This document shows, in pieces, positions 7,570 through 15,948 of a stretch of 64,000 nt of DNA. Where the stretch lies: positions 42,184-106,183 of the forward strand of contig JAFRXO010000033.1 in NCBI GenBank assembly GCA_017443465.1, in the 5' to 3' direction. Position numbers and translations under genes: made by a program. The DNA comes from Bacteroidales bacterium (lineage in GTDB: Bacteria; Bacteroidota; Bacteroidia; Bacteroidales; UBA932). Each line of letters starts with the position of its first letter. Positions within the stretch are counted from its first letter, which is position 1. The notes below the pieces were generated by a model, which was not told the DNA's origin, did not search any database, and worked only from the letters and a program-made list of their open reading frames with translations.

Positions 7570-9300
7570 ATGACGTCGCTTGCCTTGTCGGACTGGATAG
7601 TCATCGCGGTCTTCGTGGCCGCGATGATCTGGATTATCCTCGACACCACTCGCAAGAAGAAAAGCAATTCTTCGGAGTATTTCCTCAGCGGTAGGGATGC
7701 TACATGGCTCGCCATAGGCGCATCGATCTTTGCTTCAAACATCGGTTCCGAGCACCTCATAGGCCTTGCAGGATCCGGTGCGTCCAGCGGAATGGCCATG
7801 GCGCACTGGGAGATGCACGGCTGGATGATCCTGATCCTTGCCTGGGTCTTCGTCCCGTTCTATAAGAGGAGCATGGTCTACACCATGCCCGAATTCCTTG
7901 AGAGGAGGTACGACAAGGGATCCAGGATGATCCTTACCTACATCTCGCTTATCAGCTATGTGCTGACTAAGGTTGCTGTCACCGTCTATGCCGGAGGACT
8001 TGTCTTCCAGCAGGTTTTCGGCATAAAATCCATACATATGCTCGGAGCCGACGTGGACTTCTTCTGGGTCGCTGCGATAGGATTGGTGATCCTGACAGCG
8101 ATCTACACGGTGATCGGCGGCATGGAGTCTGTCCTCAAGACATCTGTCCTCCAGACCCCGATCCTCCTCATTGGCTCCATAGTCATCCTGGTGATGGGCC
8201 TCAGGGCTCTCGGCGGCTGGGACAACCTGATGCAGATATGCAACGTGACCCCTAACTATCCAGGGGCTCAGGGGACCATGACCGAGCTGATGCGGCCTAT
8301 GTCGGATCCACAGTATCCATGGCTGGGCGCCCTTGTGGGCTCTATGGTCATCGGATTCTGGTACTGGTGTACCGACCAGTTCATCGTGCAGAGGGTGCTT
8401 TCCGGAAAGGATGAAAGGCAGGCCAGGAGGGGCGCTATCTTCGGGGCTTACCTGAAACTCCTCCCGGTGTTCATCTTCCTTATTCCCGGAATGATAGCCT
8501 TCGCCCTGGCGACAGCCGCGAAAGACCCCGGGAGCGCCTTCTACGGCAGCCAGCTGGGTACGGCCCTCGCACCGGTGCTGGAGAACGGGGACGTGGCATT
8601 CCCTCTGCTTGTCGCCAAGCTACTGCCTGCCGGTTTCAAGGGAGTGGTGGTCTGCGGTATCCTTGCCGCGCTGATGTCATCCCTGGCATCTCTCTTCAAC
8701 TCGTCCGCAATGCTCTACACCATGGATGTCTATAAGCCCAGGCACCCTGAGGTGGGGGAACAAAAACTTGTGAAGATCGGCCGTGTGGCCACTGTCTTCA
8801 TAGTCGGACTCGGGATTCTCTGGATCCCGGTAATGAAGAGGATCGGCAGCGTACTCTATCTCTACCTGCAGGATGTGCAGTCCGTGCTTTCTCCCGGTAT
8901 CGCTTCCGCTTTCCTTCTCGGAATCTGCTGGAAGAGGACGACCAGGCAAGGAGGAAAGTGGGCACTCATAACCGGTTTGGCAGTGGGTATGACCAGGCTC
9001 CTTGCCAAGGTCATCTACACTACCTGGCCGGATGCCGGAGGCGGACTCTTCCGCACCGTCTTCTTCGACTACAACTGGCTATTCTTCTCAGGATGGATGC
9101 TGGTGCTCTGCCTTGCGGTCTGCGTCATCGTCAGTCTTTGCACGAAGGCTCCTGACCCGCAGCAGATCGAGGGCCTGTGTTTCGGTACAGCCACAGAGCA
9201 GCAGAAAGCCAAGAGCCGTGCCAGCTGGAACGGCTGGGACGTATTCCACACTGTCGTCATCCTGTCCGTCATCGTCGCATTTTACATTTATTTCTGGTAA
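7570..9300 (+). CDS. Sodium/sugar symporter (SSS family), probable arabinose uptake
   Basis: The 576-residue integral membrane protein has about 13-14 hydrophobic segments. It carries sodium/solute symporter hallmarks: the SSEYFLSGRDATWLAIGASIF start, the WEMHGW region, and a C-terminal hydrophobic end. Position between galM and araD makes L-arabinose the likely substrate (inference). The ATG lies in a CATATG; no Shine-Dalgarno is seen. It is the only transporter in the operon and is predicted to bring the sugar across the inner membrane with sodium. Confidence 0.9.
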   Translation: MTSLALSDWIVIAVFVAAMIWIILDTTRKKKSNSSEYFLSGRDATWLAIGASIFASNIGSEHLIGLAGSGASSGMAMAHWEMHGWMILILAWVFVPFYKRSMVYTMPEFLERRYDKGSRMILTYISLISYVLTKVAVTVYAGGLVFQQVFGIKSIHMLGADVDFFWVAAIGLVILTAIYTVIGGMESVLKTSVLQTPILLIGSIVILVMGLRALGGWDNLMQICNVTPNYPGAQGTMTELMRPMSDPQYPWLGALVGSMVIGFWYWCTDQFIVQRVLSGKDERQARRGAIFGAYLKLLPVFIFLIPGMIAFALATAAKDPGSAFYGSQLGTALAPVLENGDVAFPLLVAKLLPAGFKGVVVCGILAALMSSLASLFNSSAMLYTMDVYKPRHPEVGEQKLVKIGRVATVFIVGLGILWIPVMKRIGSVLYLYLQDVQSVLSPGIASAFLLGICWKRTTRQGGKWALITGLAVGMTRLLAKVIYTTWPDAGGGLFRTVFFDYNWLFFSGWMLVLCLAVCVIVSLCTKAPDPQQIEGLCFGTATEQQKAKSRASWNGWDVFHTVVILSVIVAFYIYFW

Positions 9301-9306
9301 TTACAT

Positions 9307-10005
9307 ATGCTTGAAGAACTTAAGGAAAAAGTCTTTCGGGCGAATCTCGAACTCGTCAGGCAGGGCCTCGTGGTCTATACCTGGGGAAACGTTTCGGGAA
9401 TCGACAGGGGAAAAGGGCTGGTGGTCATCAAGCCTTCCGGCGTTGAATATGACGATATGAAGGCCTCGGACATGGTCGTAGTTGACCTCAAGAGCGGCCG
9501 TGTCGTGGAAGGTAACCTGAATCCGTCCAGCGACACCCCGACCCATCTGGTCCTCTACAGGGCCTTCCCACGTGCGGGCGGCATCGTCCACACCCATTCC
9601 ACATATGCCACTGCGTGGGCCCAGGCCGGCCTGGACATCCCCAACCTCGGTACCACCCACTCCGACACCTTCTACAAGGACATCCCATGCACCAGGGCCC
9701 TCTCTGTGCCTCAGGTGCGCGGCGACTACGAGCAGGAGACCGGGAATGTGATAGTCGAGCGTTTCGGGGGGATCGATCCCGTTGCCACTCCCGGGGTGCT
9801 TGTCCGGAGCCACGGCCCGTTCACATGGGGAGGAGATCCCCTTGAAGCGGTCTATAACGCCAAGGTCCTGGAAGAGTGCGCGCATATGGCATATGTCACC
9901 CTCCAGATCAATCCCGAAGCGAAGATGAGCCAGCTGCTCATTGAAAAACATTACACCCGCAAGCACGGTCCGGCTTCATATTACGGACAGAAGCGGCGCA
10001 GATAA
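9307..10005 (+). CDS. araD: L-ribulose-5-phosphate 4-epimerase
   Basis: The 232-residue class II aldolase-family enzyme contains the zinc-binding [14 protein letters not shown] motif and a C-terminal His pair region near HMAYVTLQ. It converts L-ribulose 5-phosphate to D-xylulose 5-phosphate, the last step before the pentose phosphate pathway. Length and sequence are typical. It starts 6 bases after the symporter gene, in a CATATG, and is followed by araA after 28 bases. Confidence 0.95.
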   Translation: MLEELKEKVFRANLELVRQGLVVYTWGNVSGIDRGKGLVVIKPSGVEYDDMKASDMVVVDLKSGRVVEGNLNPSSDTPTHLVLYRAFPRAGGIVHTHSTYATAWAQAGLDIPNLGTTHSDTFYKDIPCTRALSVPQVRGDYEQETGNVIVERFGGIDPVATPGVLVRSHGPFTWGGDPLEAVYNAKVLEECAHMAYVTLQINPEAKMSQLLIEKHYTRKHGPASYYGQKRRR

Positions 10006-10033
10006 TCAATAACATTAAAACTAATAACCGCAT

Positions 10034-11575
10034 ATGATCAAAGAATACGAGAATCTGGAAGTCTGGTTCGTCACCGGAGCGCAGCTCCTCTATGGAGGAG
10101 ATGCCGTAAAGCAGGTGGATTCACATTCCAGGGAAATGGTTGAAGGCCTGAATTCCTCCGGAAGGCTGCCTGTCAAGGTGGTTTACAAGGGAACTGCCAA
10201 CAGTGACCGCGAAGTCATGGAGATGATGACTGCCGCCGGGAATTGCTCTGCATGCATCGGGGTGATCACCTGGATGCATACATTCTCCCCGGCCAAGATG
10301 TGGATCCATGGCCTTCAGGCTCTCCGCAAACCACTTCTGCATCTTCACACCCAGTTTAACAAGTCGATTCCGTGGGACACCATGGACATGGACTTCATGA
10401 ACCTGAACCAGAGCGCCCACGGAGACCGGGAATATGCCCACATCCTGAGCAGGATGCGCCTTCCCCGCAAGACCGTGGTGGGACATTGGACGGAGACTTC
10501 GACCCAGGATCACATCGCAGTGTGGGAAAGGGTCTGCGCCGGCTGGGCCGATGCCCATGATATGCTGGTTCTCCGTTTCGGAGACCAGATGAACAATGTG
10601 GCCGTGACCGACGGAGACAAGGTCGCTGCAGAGCAGGTTCTCGGCTACCACGTGGATTATATGCCGTTCAGCTCCCTCATGGAGTGGTTCGACAAGGTTC
10701 AGGACGGAGATGTCGATGCCCTGGTCAGGGAGTATTTCCGCCTGTATGCCCACGACAAGGCCCTCGAAGACGAGAACAGCCTGGAGTACAGGAAGATATG
10801 GAATTCCGCGAAGGCCGAGCTGACCCTGCGCGGTGTGCTGAAAGACACTGGTGCTAAGGCGTTCACTACAAACTTCGATGACCTGGGTGACTACAACGTG
10901 GAGGAAACCGGAAGGGGATTCGACCAGATTCCCGGCCTTGCATGCCAGAGGCTTATGGCGGAAGGATACGGCTTCGGTGCCGAAGGTGACTGGAAGACTG
11001 CAGCCCTCTACCGCACAGTCCAGGTAATGTCATTCGGACTGCCAGGAGGCAGCTCTTTCATGGAGGATTACACCCTGAATTTCGACGGAGCATCGACCTC
11101 GATTCTCGAGGCGCATATGCTCGAGATCAATCCGTGCATAAGTGAAGAGAAACCCCGTCTGGAAGTGCATCACCTGGGAATCGGAATCCGCAAGACCATG
11201 ACTGCCCGCCTGGTCTTCACTTCGCGTCAGGGCCATGGCACTGCAGCCACGGTCGTGGACCTCGGCAACAGGTTCCGCCTCATCGCCAATGATGTCAACT
11301 GCATCAAGAGCAAGCCTCTTCCCAAGCTTCCTGTGGCTTCTGCACTCTGGATCCCGGAACCCGGATTCGAAGTCGGTGTCGGATGCTGGCTCAATGCCGG
11401 AGGAACCCATCACAGTTGCTTCTCATATGACCTCACAGACGAATACTGGCGCGATTATGCCGAGATCGCAGGTATTGAATGTGCGATTATCAACGAGGAC
11501 ACCAAGTACCACGACTTCCTTGACCGGCTCCGCTGGAATGAAGTTTACTATATGCTCAACAAAGCTCTCAGATAG
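10034..11575 (+). CDS. araA: L-arabinose isomerase
   Basis: The 513-residue enzyme opens with EVWFVTGAQLLYG and contains the AraA motifs FNKSIPWDTMDMDFMNLNQ and SFMEDYTLNF. It converts L-arabinose to L-ribulose with a divalent metal. The length is normal for the family. It starts in a CATATG and ends 2 bases before araB, so translation of the two is probably linked. Confidence 0.97.
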   Translation: MIKEYENLEVWFVTGAQLLYGGDAVKQVDSHSREMVEGLNSSGRLPVKVVYKGTANSDREVMEMMTAAGNCSACIGVITWMHTFSPAKMWIHGLQALRKPLLHLHTQFNKSIPWDTMDMDFMNLNQSAHGDREYAHILSRMRLPRKTVVGHWTETSTQDHIAVWERVCAGWADAHDMLVLRFGDQMNNVAVTDGDKVAAEQVLGYHVDYMPFSSLMEWFDKVQDGDVDALVREYFRLYAHDKALEDENSLEYRKIWNSAKAELTLRGVLKDTGAKAFTTNFDDLGDYNVEETGRGFDQIPGLACQRLMAEGYGFGAEGDWKTAALYRTVQVMSFGLPGGSSFMEDYTLNFDGASTSILEAHMLEINPCISEEKPRLEVHHLGIGIRKTMTARLVFTSRQGHGTAATVVDLGNRFRLIANDVNCIKSKPLPKLPVASALWIPEPGFEVGVGCWLNAGGTHHSCFSYDLTDEYWRDYAEIAGIECAIINEDTKYHDFLDRLRWNEVYYMLNKALR

Positions 11576-11577
11576 AC

Positions 11578-13245
11578 ATGGCAAAGTATGTAATCGGAGT
11601 TGACTACGGTACCGATTCGGCCCGTGCGATAGTGGTGGACACTTTCAACGGAGATGTCCTTGCAAATGCGGTGAAAGAGTATCCGAGGTGGATCCGGGGC
11701 CTGTACTGCAATCCTCAGGCAAACCAGTTCCGCCAGCATCCCCTGGATTATCTGGAAGTGCTGGAAGCGACTGTGACCGAGGCTCTTTCAAAGTGTGATC
11801 CAGGAGTAGCCGAGAATGTGGTCGGAATAGGTTTCGACACTACCGGTTCCACTCCTGCCTTCGTGGACAGGGCCGGTACCCCGCTTGCCCTGCTCCCGGG
11901 CTTCGAGGAGGATCCCGATGCCATGTTCATCCTCTGGAAGGACCATACGGCCATTGCAGAGGCTGAGGAGATAAACAAGCTCTGCAGCGAACCGGGATGT
12001 GATTACATAAAATATGAAGGGGGCGCCTACAGTGCTGAGTGGATGTGGGCTAAGGCTGCACATGTACTCAGGAACAATCCCCGTATTGCGGAAAACGCCT
12101 GGTCCATAGTCGAATGCTGCGAGTGGCTTCCGGCAGTCCTGACAGGGGTCAGGAGCAGCGATGCCGTCGTACGCAGCCGCTGTGCCATGGGGCACAAGGC
12201 GATGTGGCATGCAGACTGGGGCGGACTGCCTCCCGTGGAGTTCATTTCCAGGATCGATCCGCGCCTCGAAGTGATCAGGAAGCATCTTCCGGACACATGC
12301 GAGACAGCAGACAAGCCCGTAGGCTACCTCTGCCACGAATGGGCGCAGAGGCTCGGACTCAGCGAGAATGTCATAGTGGCCGGAGGAGCATATGACTGCC
12401 ATATGGGCGCCGTGGGCGCCGGAATCCGTCCCCACACCCTCGTCCGCGTCATCGGGACCTCAACCTGCGACATCCTGGTAGCTCCATATGAAGAGATAGG
12501 TTCGCGCTGCGTTAAGGACATATGCGGTCAGGTGGATGGCTCGGTGATTCCCGGCATGATAGGACTTGAGGCAGGGCAGAGCTCCTTCGGGGACGTGTAC
12601 GCCATGTTCCGTAAAATCCTGGAATTCCCTGTCAGGCAGATACTTCCCAAGGTGCTTAAAGATAAGGTCACTCCTGAGGAAATATCCACGATCTGCCAGC
12701 TGGTCATTCCCTCCCTTGCAGAAGAAGCCGAGAAAATGGAGGCAGGGGAGAGCGGGATGCTTTCCACCGACTGGATCAACGGACGCCGCTCTCCGGCATC
12801 GAATCCTCTGGTGAAGGGCACTGTCACCGGTTTCACCCTCGGGACTACCGCTCCTGCGGTCTACAGGTCGCTGGTTGAAGCTACGGCCTTCGGGACCAAG
12901 GCCATCTCCGACTGCCTGGAGAGCCAGGGGATGCGTATCGACGAGATAACAGGTATCGGGGGAATCCCGCACAAGTCTCCTCTCGTTATGCAGATAATGG
13001 CCGATGTGCTGGGCAAGCCGATCAAGGTCTGCCGTACCATACAGGCCTGCGCCCTCGGTGCGGCAATGTTCGCCGCAACCGCCGCAGGGATTTACGGGAA
13101 GGTGGAGGATGCCAGCGAAGCCATGTCGAGCGGATATTCCAACACATTCTATCCGATTCCCGGGAATACGGTCAGGTACCAGGAGGCTTACAAGGAGTAT
13201 CTGAAACTCGGAAAATTCACTGAATCTGAACTTTATTTTGGTTAG
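11578..13245 (+). CDS. araB: Ribulokinase
   Basis: The 555-residue FGGY-family kinase has the N-terminal phosphate-binding GVDYGTDSARAIVVD and the second-domain motif GIGGIPHKSPLVMQIMADVLG. It phosphorylates L-ribulose to L-ribulose 5-phosphate. It is the last gene of the arabinose operon. The rplU promoter begins within its last codons. No AraC- or AraR-type regulator is adjacent, so control must come from elsewhere. Confidence 0.96.
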   Translation: MAKYVIGVDYGTDSARAIVVDTFNGDVLANAVKEYPRWIRGLYCNPQANQFRQHPLDYLEVLEATVTEALSKCDPGVAENVVGIGFDTTGSTPAFVDRAGTPLALLPGFEEDPDAMFILWKDHTAIAEAEEINKLCSEPGCDYIKYEGGAYSAEWMWAKAAHVLRNNPRIAENAWSIVECCEWLPAVLTGVRSSDAVVRSRCAMGHKAMWHADWGGLPPVEFISRIDPRLEVIRKHLPDTCETADKPVGYLCHEWAQRLGLSENVIVAGGAYDCHMGAVGAGIRPHTLVRVIGTSTCDILVAPYEEIGSRCVKDICGQVDGSVIPGMIGLEAGQSSFGDVYAMFRKILEFPVRQILPKVLKDKVTPEEISTICQLVIPSLAEEAEKMEAGESGMLSTDWINGRRSPASNPLVKGTVTGFTLGTTAPAVYRSLVEATAFGTKAISDCLESQGMRIDEITGIGGIPHKSPLVMQIMADVLGKPIKVCRTIQACALGAAMFAATAAGIYGKVEDASEAMSSGYSNTFYPIPGNTVRYQEAYKEYLKLGKFTESELYFG

Positions 13246-13267
13246 AAAGAATTTTTTCTTAATTTTG
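13237..13267 (+). promoter_or_regulatory. Promoter of rplU-rpmA
   Basis: TTTG (13237-13240), 19-base spacer, TAATTTTG (13260-13267) is a perfect match to the Bacteroidota consensus. The -33 box lies inside the last codons of araB. Confidence 0.85.
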
Positions 13268-13352
13268 CAGTCCTTTTAGGGCCGCTTGAGCATGCCAAGT
13301 TCTGCCGTTGAGGGCGGACGCTTACGGTCAAAACTTTATAACACAAAGTTTT
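13268..13352 (+). promoter_or_regulatory. Leader of rplU, possible autoregulatory RNA
   Basis: About 80 bases separate the promoter from the L21 ATG. A hairpin TCTGCC (13301-13306) with GGCGGA (13313-13318) and a GTTGAG loop is visible. Ribosomal-protein leaders often bind the product, but this one is not recognised as a known family and the call is tentative. Confidence 0.3.
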
Positions 13353-13664
13353 ATGTACGCAATCGTAGATATTGCAGGCCAGCAGTTTAAAGTTGAGGCT
13401 GGCAAAGAGATCTTCGTGCAGAGGCTTGCAGCTGCCAAAGATGAGAAAGTAGAGTTCGAGAAGGTTCTCCTCGTTGACAACGAAGGTTCCGTTTCTGTCG
13501 GTACTCCCTATGTTGACGGAGCGAAGGTTTCCGCTACCGTGCTTGATGACACCGTTAAGGCCGACAAGGTCCTTGTCTTCAAGAAGATTCGCCGTAAGGG
13601 CTTCCAGAAGCTGAATGGCCACCGCCAGAAGCTTACCAAAATCAAGATCGACGCTATCGCTTAA
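13353..13664 (+). CDS. rplU: 50S ribosomal protein bL21
   Basis: The 103-residue protein begins [18 protein letters not shown] and ends with the basic [16 protein letters not shown], both typical of bL21. The start at 13353 is preferred over an in-frame ATG 15 codons upstream, which would lie in the leader and add residues not found in the family. It is followed by rpmA after 17 bases, the usual pairing. Confidence 0.97.
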   Translation: MYAIVDIAGQQFKVEAGKEIFVQRLAAAKDEKVEFEKVLLVDNEGSVSVGTPYVDGAKVSATVLDDTVKADKVLVFKKIRRKGFQKLNGHRQKLTKIKIDAIA

Positions 13665-13668
13665 TTTC

Positions 13669-13674
13669 AGGAGG
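13669..13674 (+). promoter_or_regulatory. Shine-Dalgarno of rpmA
   Basis: AGGAGG, 7 bases before the ATG at 13682. It is a strong site in a genome where most genes lack one. Confidence 0.7.
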
Positions 13675-13681
13675 AAAAAAC

Positions 13682-13942
13682 ATGGCACACAAAAAAGGAC
13701 AATCCAGTTCCAAGAACGGTCGTGAGTCGCATAGCAAACGTCTCGGACTCAAGAAATTCGGTGGCGAGGTCGTGAAGGCCGGAAATATCATCGTCCGCCA
13801 GAGGGGTACCGTCCACAATCCCGACCGCAATGTCGGAATGGGCAAAGACCACACGCTCTATGCGCTGGTAGACGGCACTGTCAAGTTCACGAAGAAGAAG
13901 GAGAGCAAATCCTACGTCTCTGTAGTTCCCTTCGAGAACTGA
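13682..13942 (+). CDS. rpmA: 50S ribosomal protein bL27
   Basis: The 86-residue protein begins [20 protein letters not shown] and has the family motif [21 protein letters not shown]. No N-terminal cleaved extension of the Firmicutes type is present. bL27 lies near the peptidyl-transferase centre. The gene is second in the rplU operon and is followed by a strong terminator. Confidence 0.98.
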   Translation: MAHKKGQSSSKNGRESHSKRLGLKKFGGEVVKAGNIIVRQRGTVHNPDRNVGMGKDHTLYALVDGTVKFTKKKESKSYVSVVPFEN

Positions 13943-13976
13943 GTCCCCGTGACTTCTTGACGGAAGATTAAATTCC

Positions 13977-14020
13977 AGAGGACTGTGGCTTCGGACATTT
14001 CGAAGAAGCAGTCCTCTTTT
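13977..14020 (+). terminator. Rho-independent terminator of rplU-rpmA
   Basis: AGAGGACTG (13977-13985) pairs perfectly with CAGTCCTCT (14009-14017), with extra pairing of GCTTC and GAAG inside the loop. TTTT follows. Confidence 0.88.
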
Positions 14021-14040
14021 GATTTAAAAATAACGATCAT

Positions 14041-15312
14041 ATGCTGACACTCAAATTGCTCCGTGACGATCCCCAGTACGTCGTCCGCAAACTCGCGATA
14101 AAGAATTTCGATGCTTCGGAAATCGTAGGGAAGATTCTCGAACTCGACAGCCGCAGGCGCTCCCTCCAGACCGAGAGTGATGCACTTCTGTCAAAGCAGA
14201 AGCAGGCTTCCAAGGCTATCGGCGCCCTCATGGCTAAAGGCGAGAGAGAAGCAGCCGAGAATGCCAAGAAAGAAGTAGCCGTCCTCAAGGAGAGGTCACA
14301 GGCTCTTCTCGCCGAGTCTGACACCTGCCAGAAAGACCTCATGGCCCAGCTGGTCCTCCTTCCCAACATCCCCTGTGACCTGGTAGTTCCGGGTAAGGAT
14401 GCCAACGACAACCAGATAGTCAAGACCGGAGGTCCCGAGGTGGTCCTTCCCGAAGGTGCACTTCCGCACTGGGAACTTGCGAAAAAATATGACATCATAG
14501 ATTTCGATCTCGGCGTGAAGCTTACCGGCGCAGGCTTCCCGGTTTACAAGGGAAAGGGTGCCAAGCTTCAGCGTGCATTGATCAACTATTTCCTCGACCG
14601 CAACACCGCGGCGGGCTACAAGGAGGTCGAACCTCCCGTGATGGTCAATTCAGCATCTGGTTTCGGCACCGGCCAGCTTCCCGACAAGGAGGCCCAGATG
14701 TACTATGTCGGACTTGACGATTTCTATCTCGTCCCGACCGCCGAGGTGCCTGTGACCAACATTTTCAGGGATGAGATCCTCGAGGAGAGTGCTCTTCCGC
14801 AGAAGCTCACCGCCTACACTCCCTGCTTCCGCCGCGAGGCCGGTTCATATGGCAAGGATGTCCGCGGCTTGAACAGGCTCCACCAGTTCGACAAATGCGA
14901 GATCGTGCGTATCGAGAAACCTGAGGATTCATATGCAGCCCTTGATGAGATGGTTGCGCATGTGGAGGGACTCGTCAACGAACTCGGACTTAAATACAGG
15001 ATCCTCCGCCTCTGCGGCGGCGACATGAGCTTCACCTCTGCCATTACATATGACTTCGAGCTCTGGAGTGCCGCACAGGGCCGCTGGCTCGAGATTTCCT
15101 CGGTCTCCAATTTCGAGACCTACCAGGCCAACAGGCTTCATCTGCGCTGGCGTGGAGCGGACGGGAAACTGCAGCTCTGTCACACCCTGAACGGGTCTTC
15201 ACTGGCCCTGCCGAGAGTCGTGGCCGCCCTTCTCGAAGACAATCAGAAGAGCGACGGCATACACATTCCTGAAGTGCTTGTGCCTTATACCGGCTTTGAA
15301 ATCATAGACTAG
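14041..15312 (+). CDS. serS: Seryl-tRNA synthetase
   Basis: The 423-residue class II synthetase starts MLTLKLLRDDPQYVVRKLAI and has an N-terminal coiled-coil arm (about residues 30-100) that binds the long variable arm of tRNA-Ser. Motif 2 region TPCFRREAGSYGKDVRGLNR and motif 3 LNGSSLALPRVVAALLEDNQ are intact. It charges tRNA-Ser with serine. The start is in a CATATG, 20 bases after the rpmA terminator. Its TAG stop overlaps the GTG of ruvC by one base. Confidence 0.97.
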   Translation: MLTLKLLRDDPQYVVRKLAIKNFDASEIVGKILELDSRRRSLQTESDALLSKQKQASKAIGALMAKGEREAAENAKKEVAVLKERSQALLAESDTCQKDLMAQLVLLPNIPCDLVVPGKDANDNQIVKTGGPEVVLPEGALPHWELAKKYDIIDFDLGVKLTGAGFPVYKGKGAKLQRALINYFLDRNTAAGYKEVEPPVMVNSASGFGTGQLPDKEAQMYYVGLDDFYLVPTAEVPVTNIFRDEILEESALPQKLTAYTPCFRREAGSYGKDVRGLNRLHQFDKCEIVRIEKPEDSYAALDEMVAHVEGLVNELGLKYRILRLCGGDMSFTSAITYDFELWSAAQGRWLEISSVSNFETYQANRLHLRWRGADGKLQLCHTLNGSSLALPRVVAALLEDNQKSDGIHIPEVLVPYTGFEIID

Positions 15313-15875
15313 TGCAGGATAAGTCCAGGATAATCATCGGAATAGACCCCGGAACCAATGTATTGGGCTTCGGGGTTATCCGTGTTACAGGGCGTAAGGC
15401 CGAATTCGTGGATATGGGCATCCTGGACATCCACAAGGAAAAGAGCGTTTACTCCAAGCTGCAGCAGATCTTCAAGACTGTCTCAGAGGTCTGCAGGACC
15501 TATCATGGTGATGAGATGGCCCTCGAGTCTCCTTTTTACGGCAAGAATGTCCAGGTAGTACTCAAGCTTGGAAGGGCGCAGGGAGCAGCCATGATCGCTG
15601 CGATGGAACAGGGAATCGACAAGATATATGAATATGCTCCTCGCCGTGCGAAAGAGGTCGTGACCGGCAACGGAGCCGCTTCGAAGGAACAGGTGAGCCT
15701 GATATTGCAGAAGACCCTCGGGGTGAAGTTCGACGGATCCTATCCGCTGGATGCTACGGACGCCCTCGGTGTGGCGATGTGTCACTTCTACCAGACTTCC
15801 AGCCCTCTTTCCGGAGTGGATTCAAAAGGAGACTGGAGCAAGTTCATCAAGGAGAATCCGGACAGGGTGAAATAA
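15312..15875 (+). CDS. ruvC: Crossover junction endodeoxyribonuclease RuvC
   Basis: The 187-residue Holliday-junction resolvase shows the acidic active site in IGIDPGTNVLGFG, ALESPFYGKN and DATDALGVAMCH. It starts with GTG, which shares a base with the serS stop, indicating translational coupling. No ruvA or ruvB is adjacent, which is common in Bacteroidota. The length is normal. Confidence 0.95.
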   Translation: MQDKSRIIIGIDPGTNVLGFGVIRVTGRKAEFVDMGILDIHKEKSVYSKLQQIFKTVSEVCRTYHGDEMALESPFYGKNVQVVLKLGRAQGAAMIAAMEQGIDKIYEYAPRRAKEVVTGNGAASKEQVSLILQKTLGVKFDGSYPLDATDALGVAMCHFYQTSSPLSGVDSKGDWSKFIKENPDRVK

Positions 15876-15948
15876 ACCGTTTCTTTTTCCGAGGGATTTA
15901 AACCTGATTTCAGCCATCTTGTCTAAATGGATGTCTAAAGAATAATAC

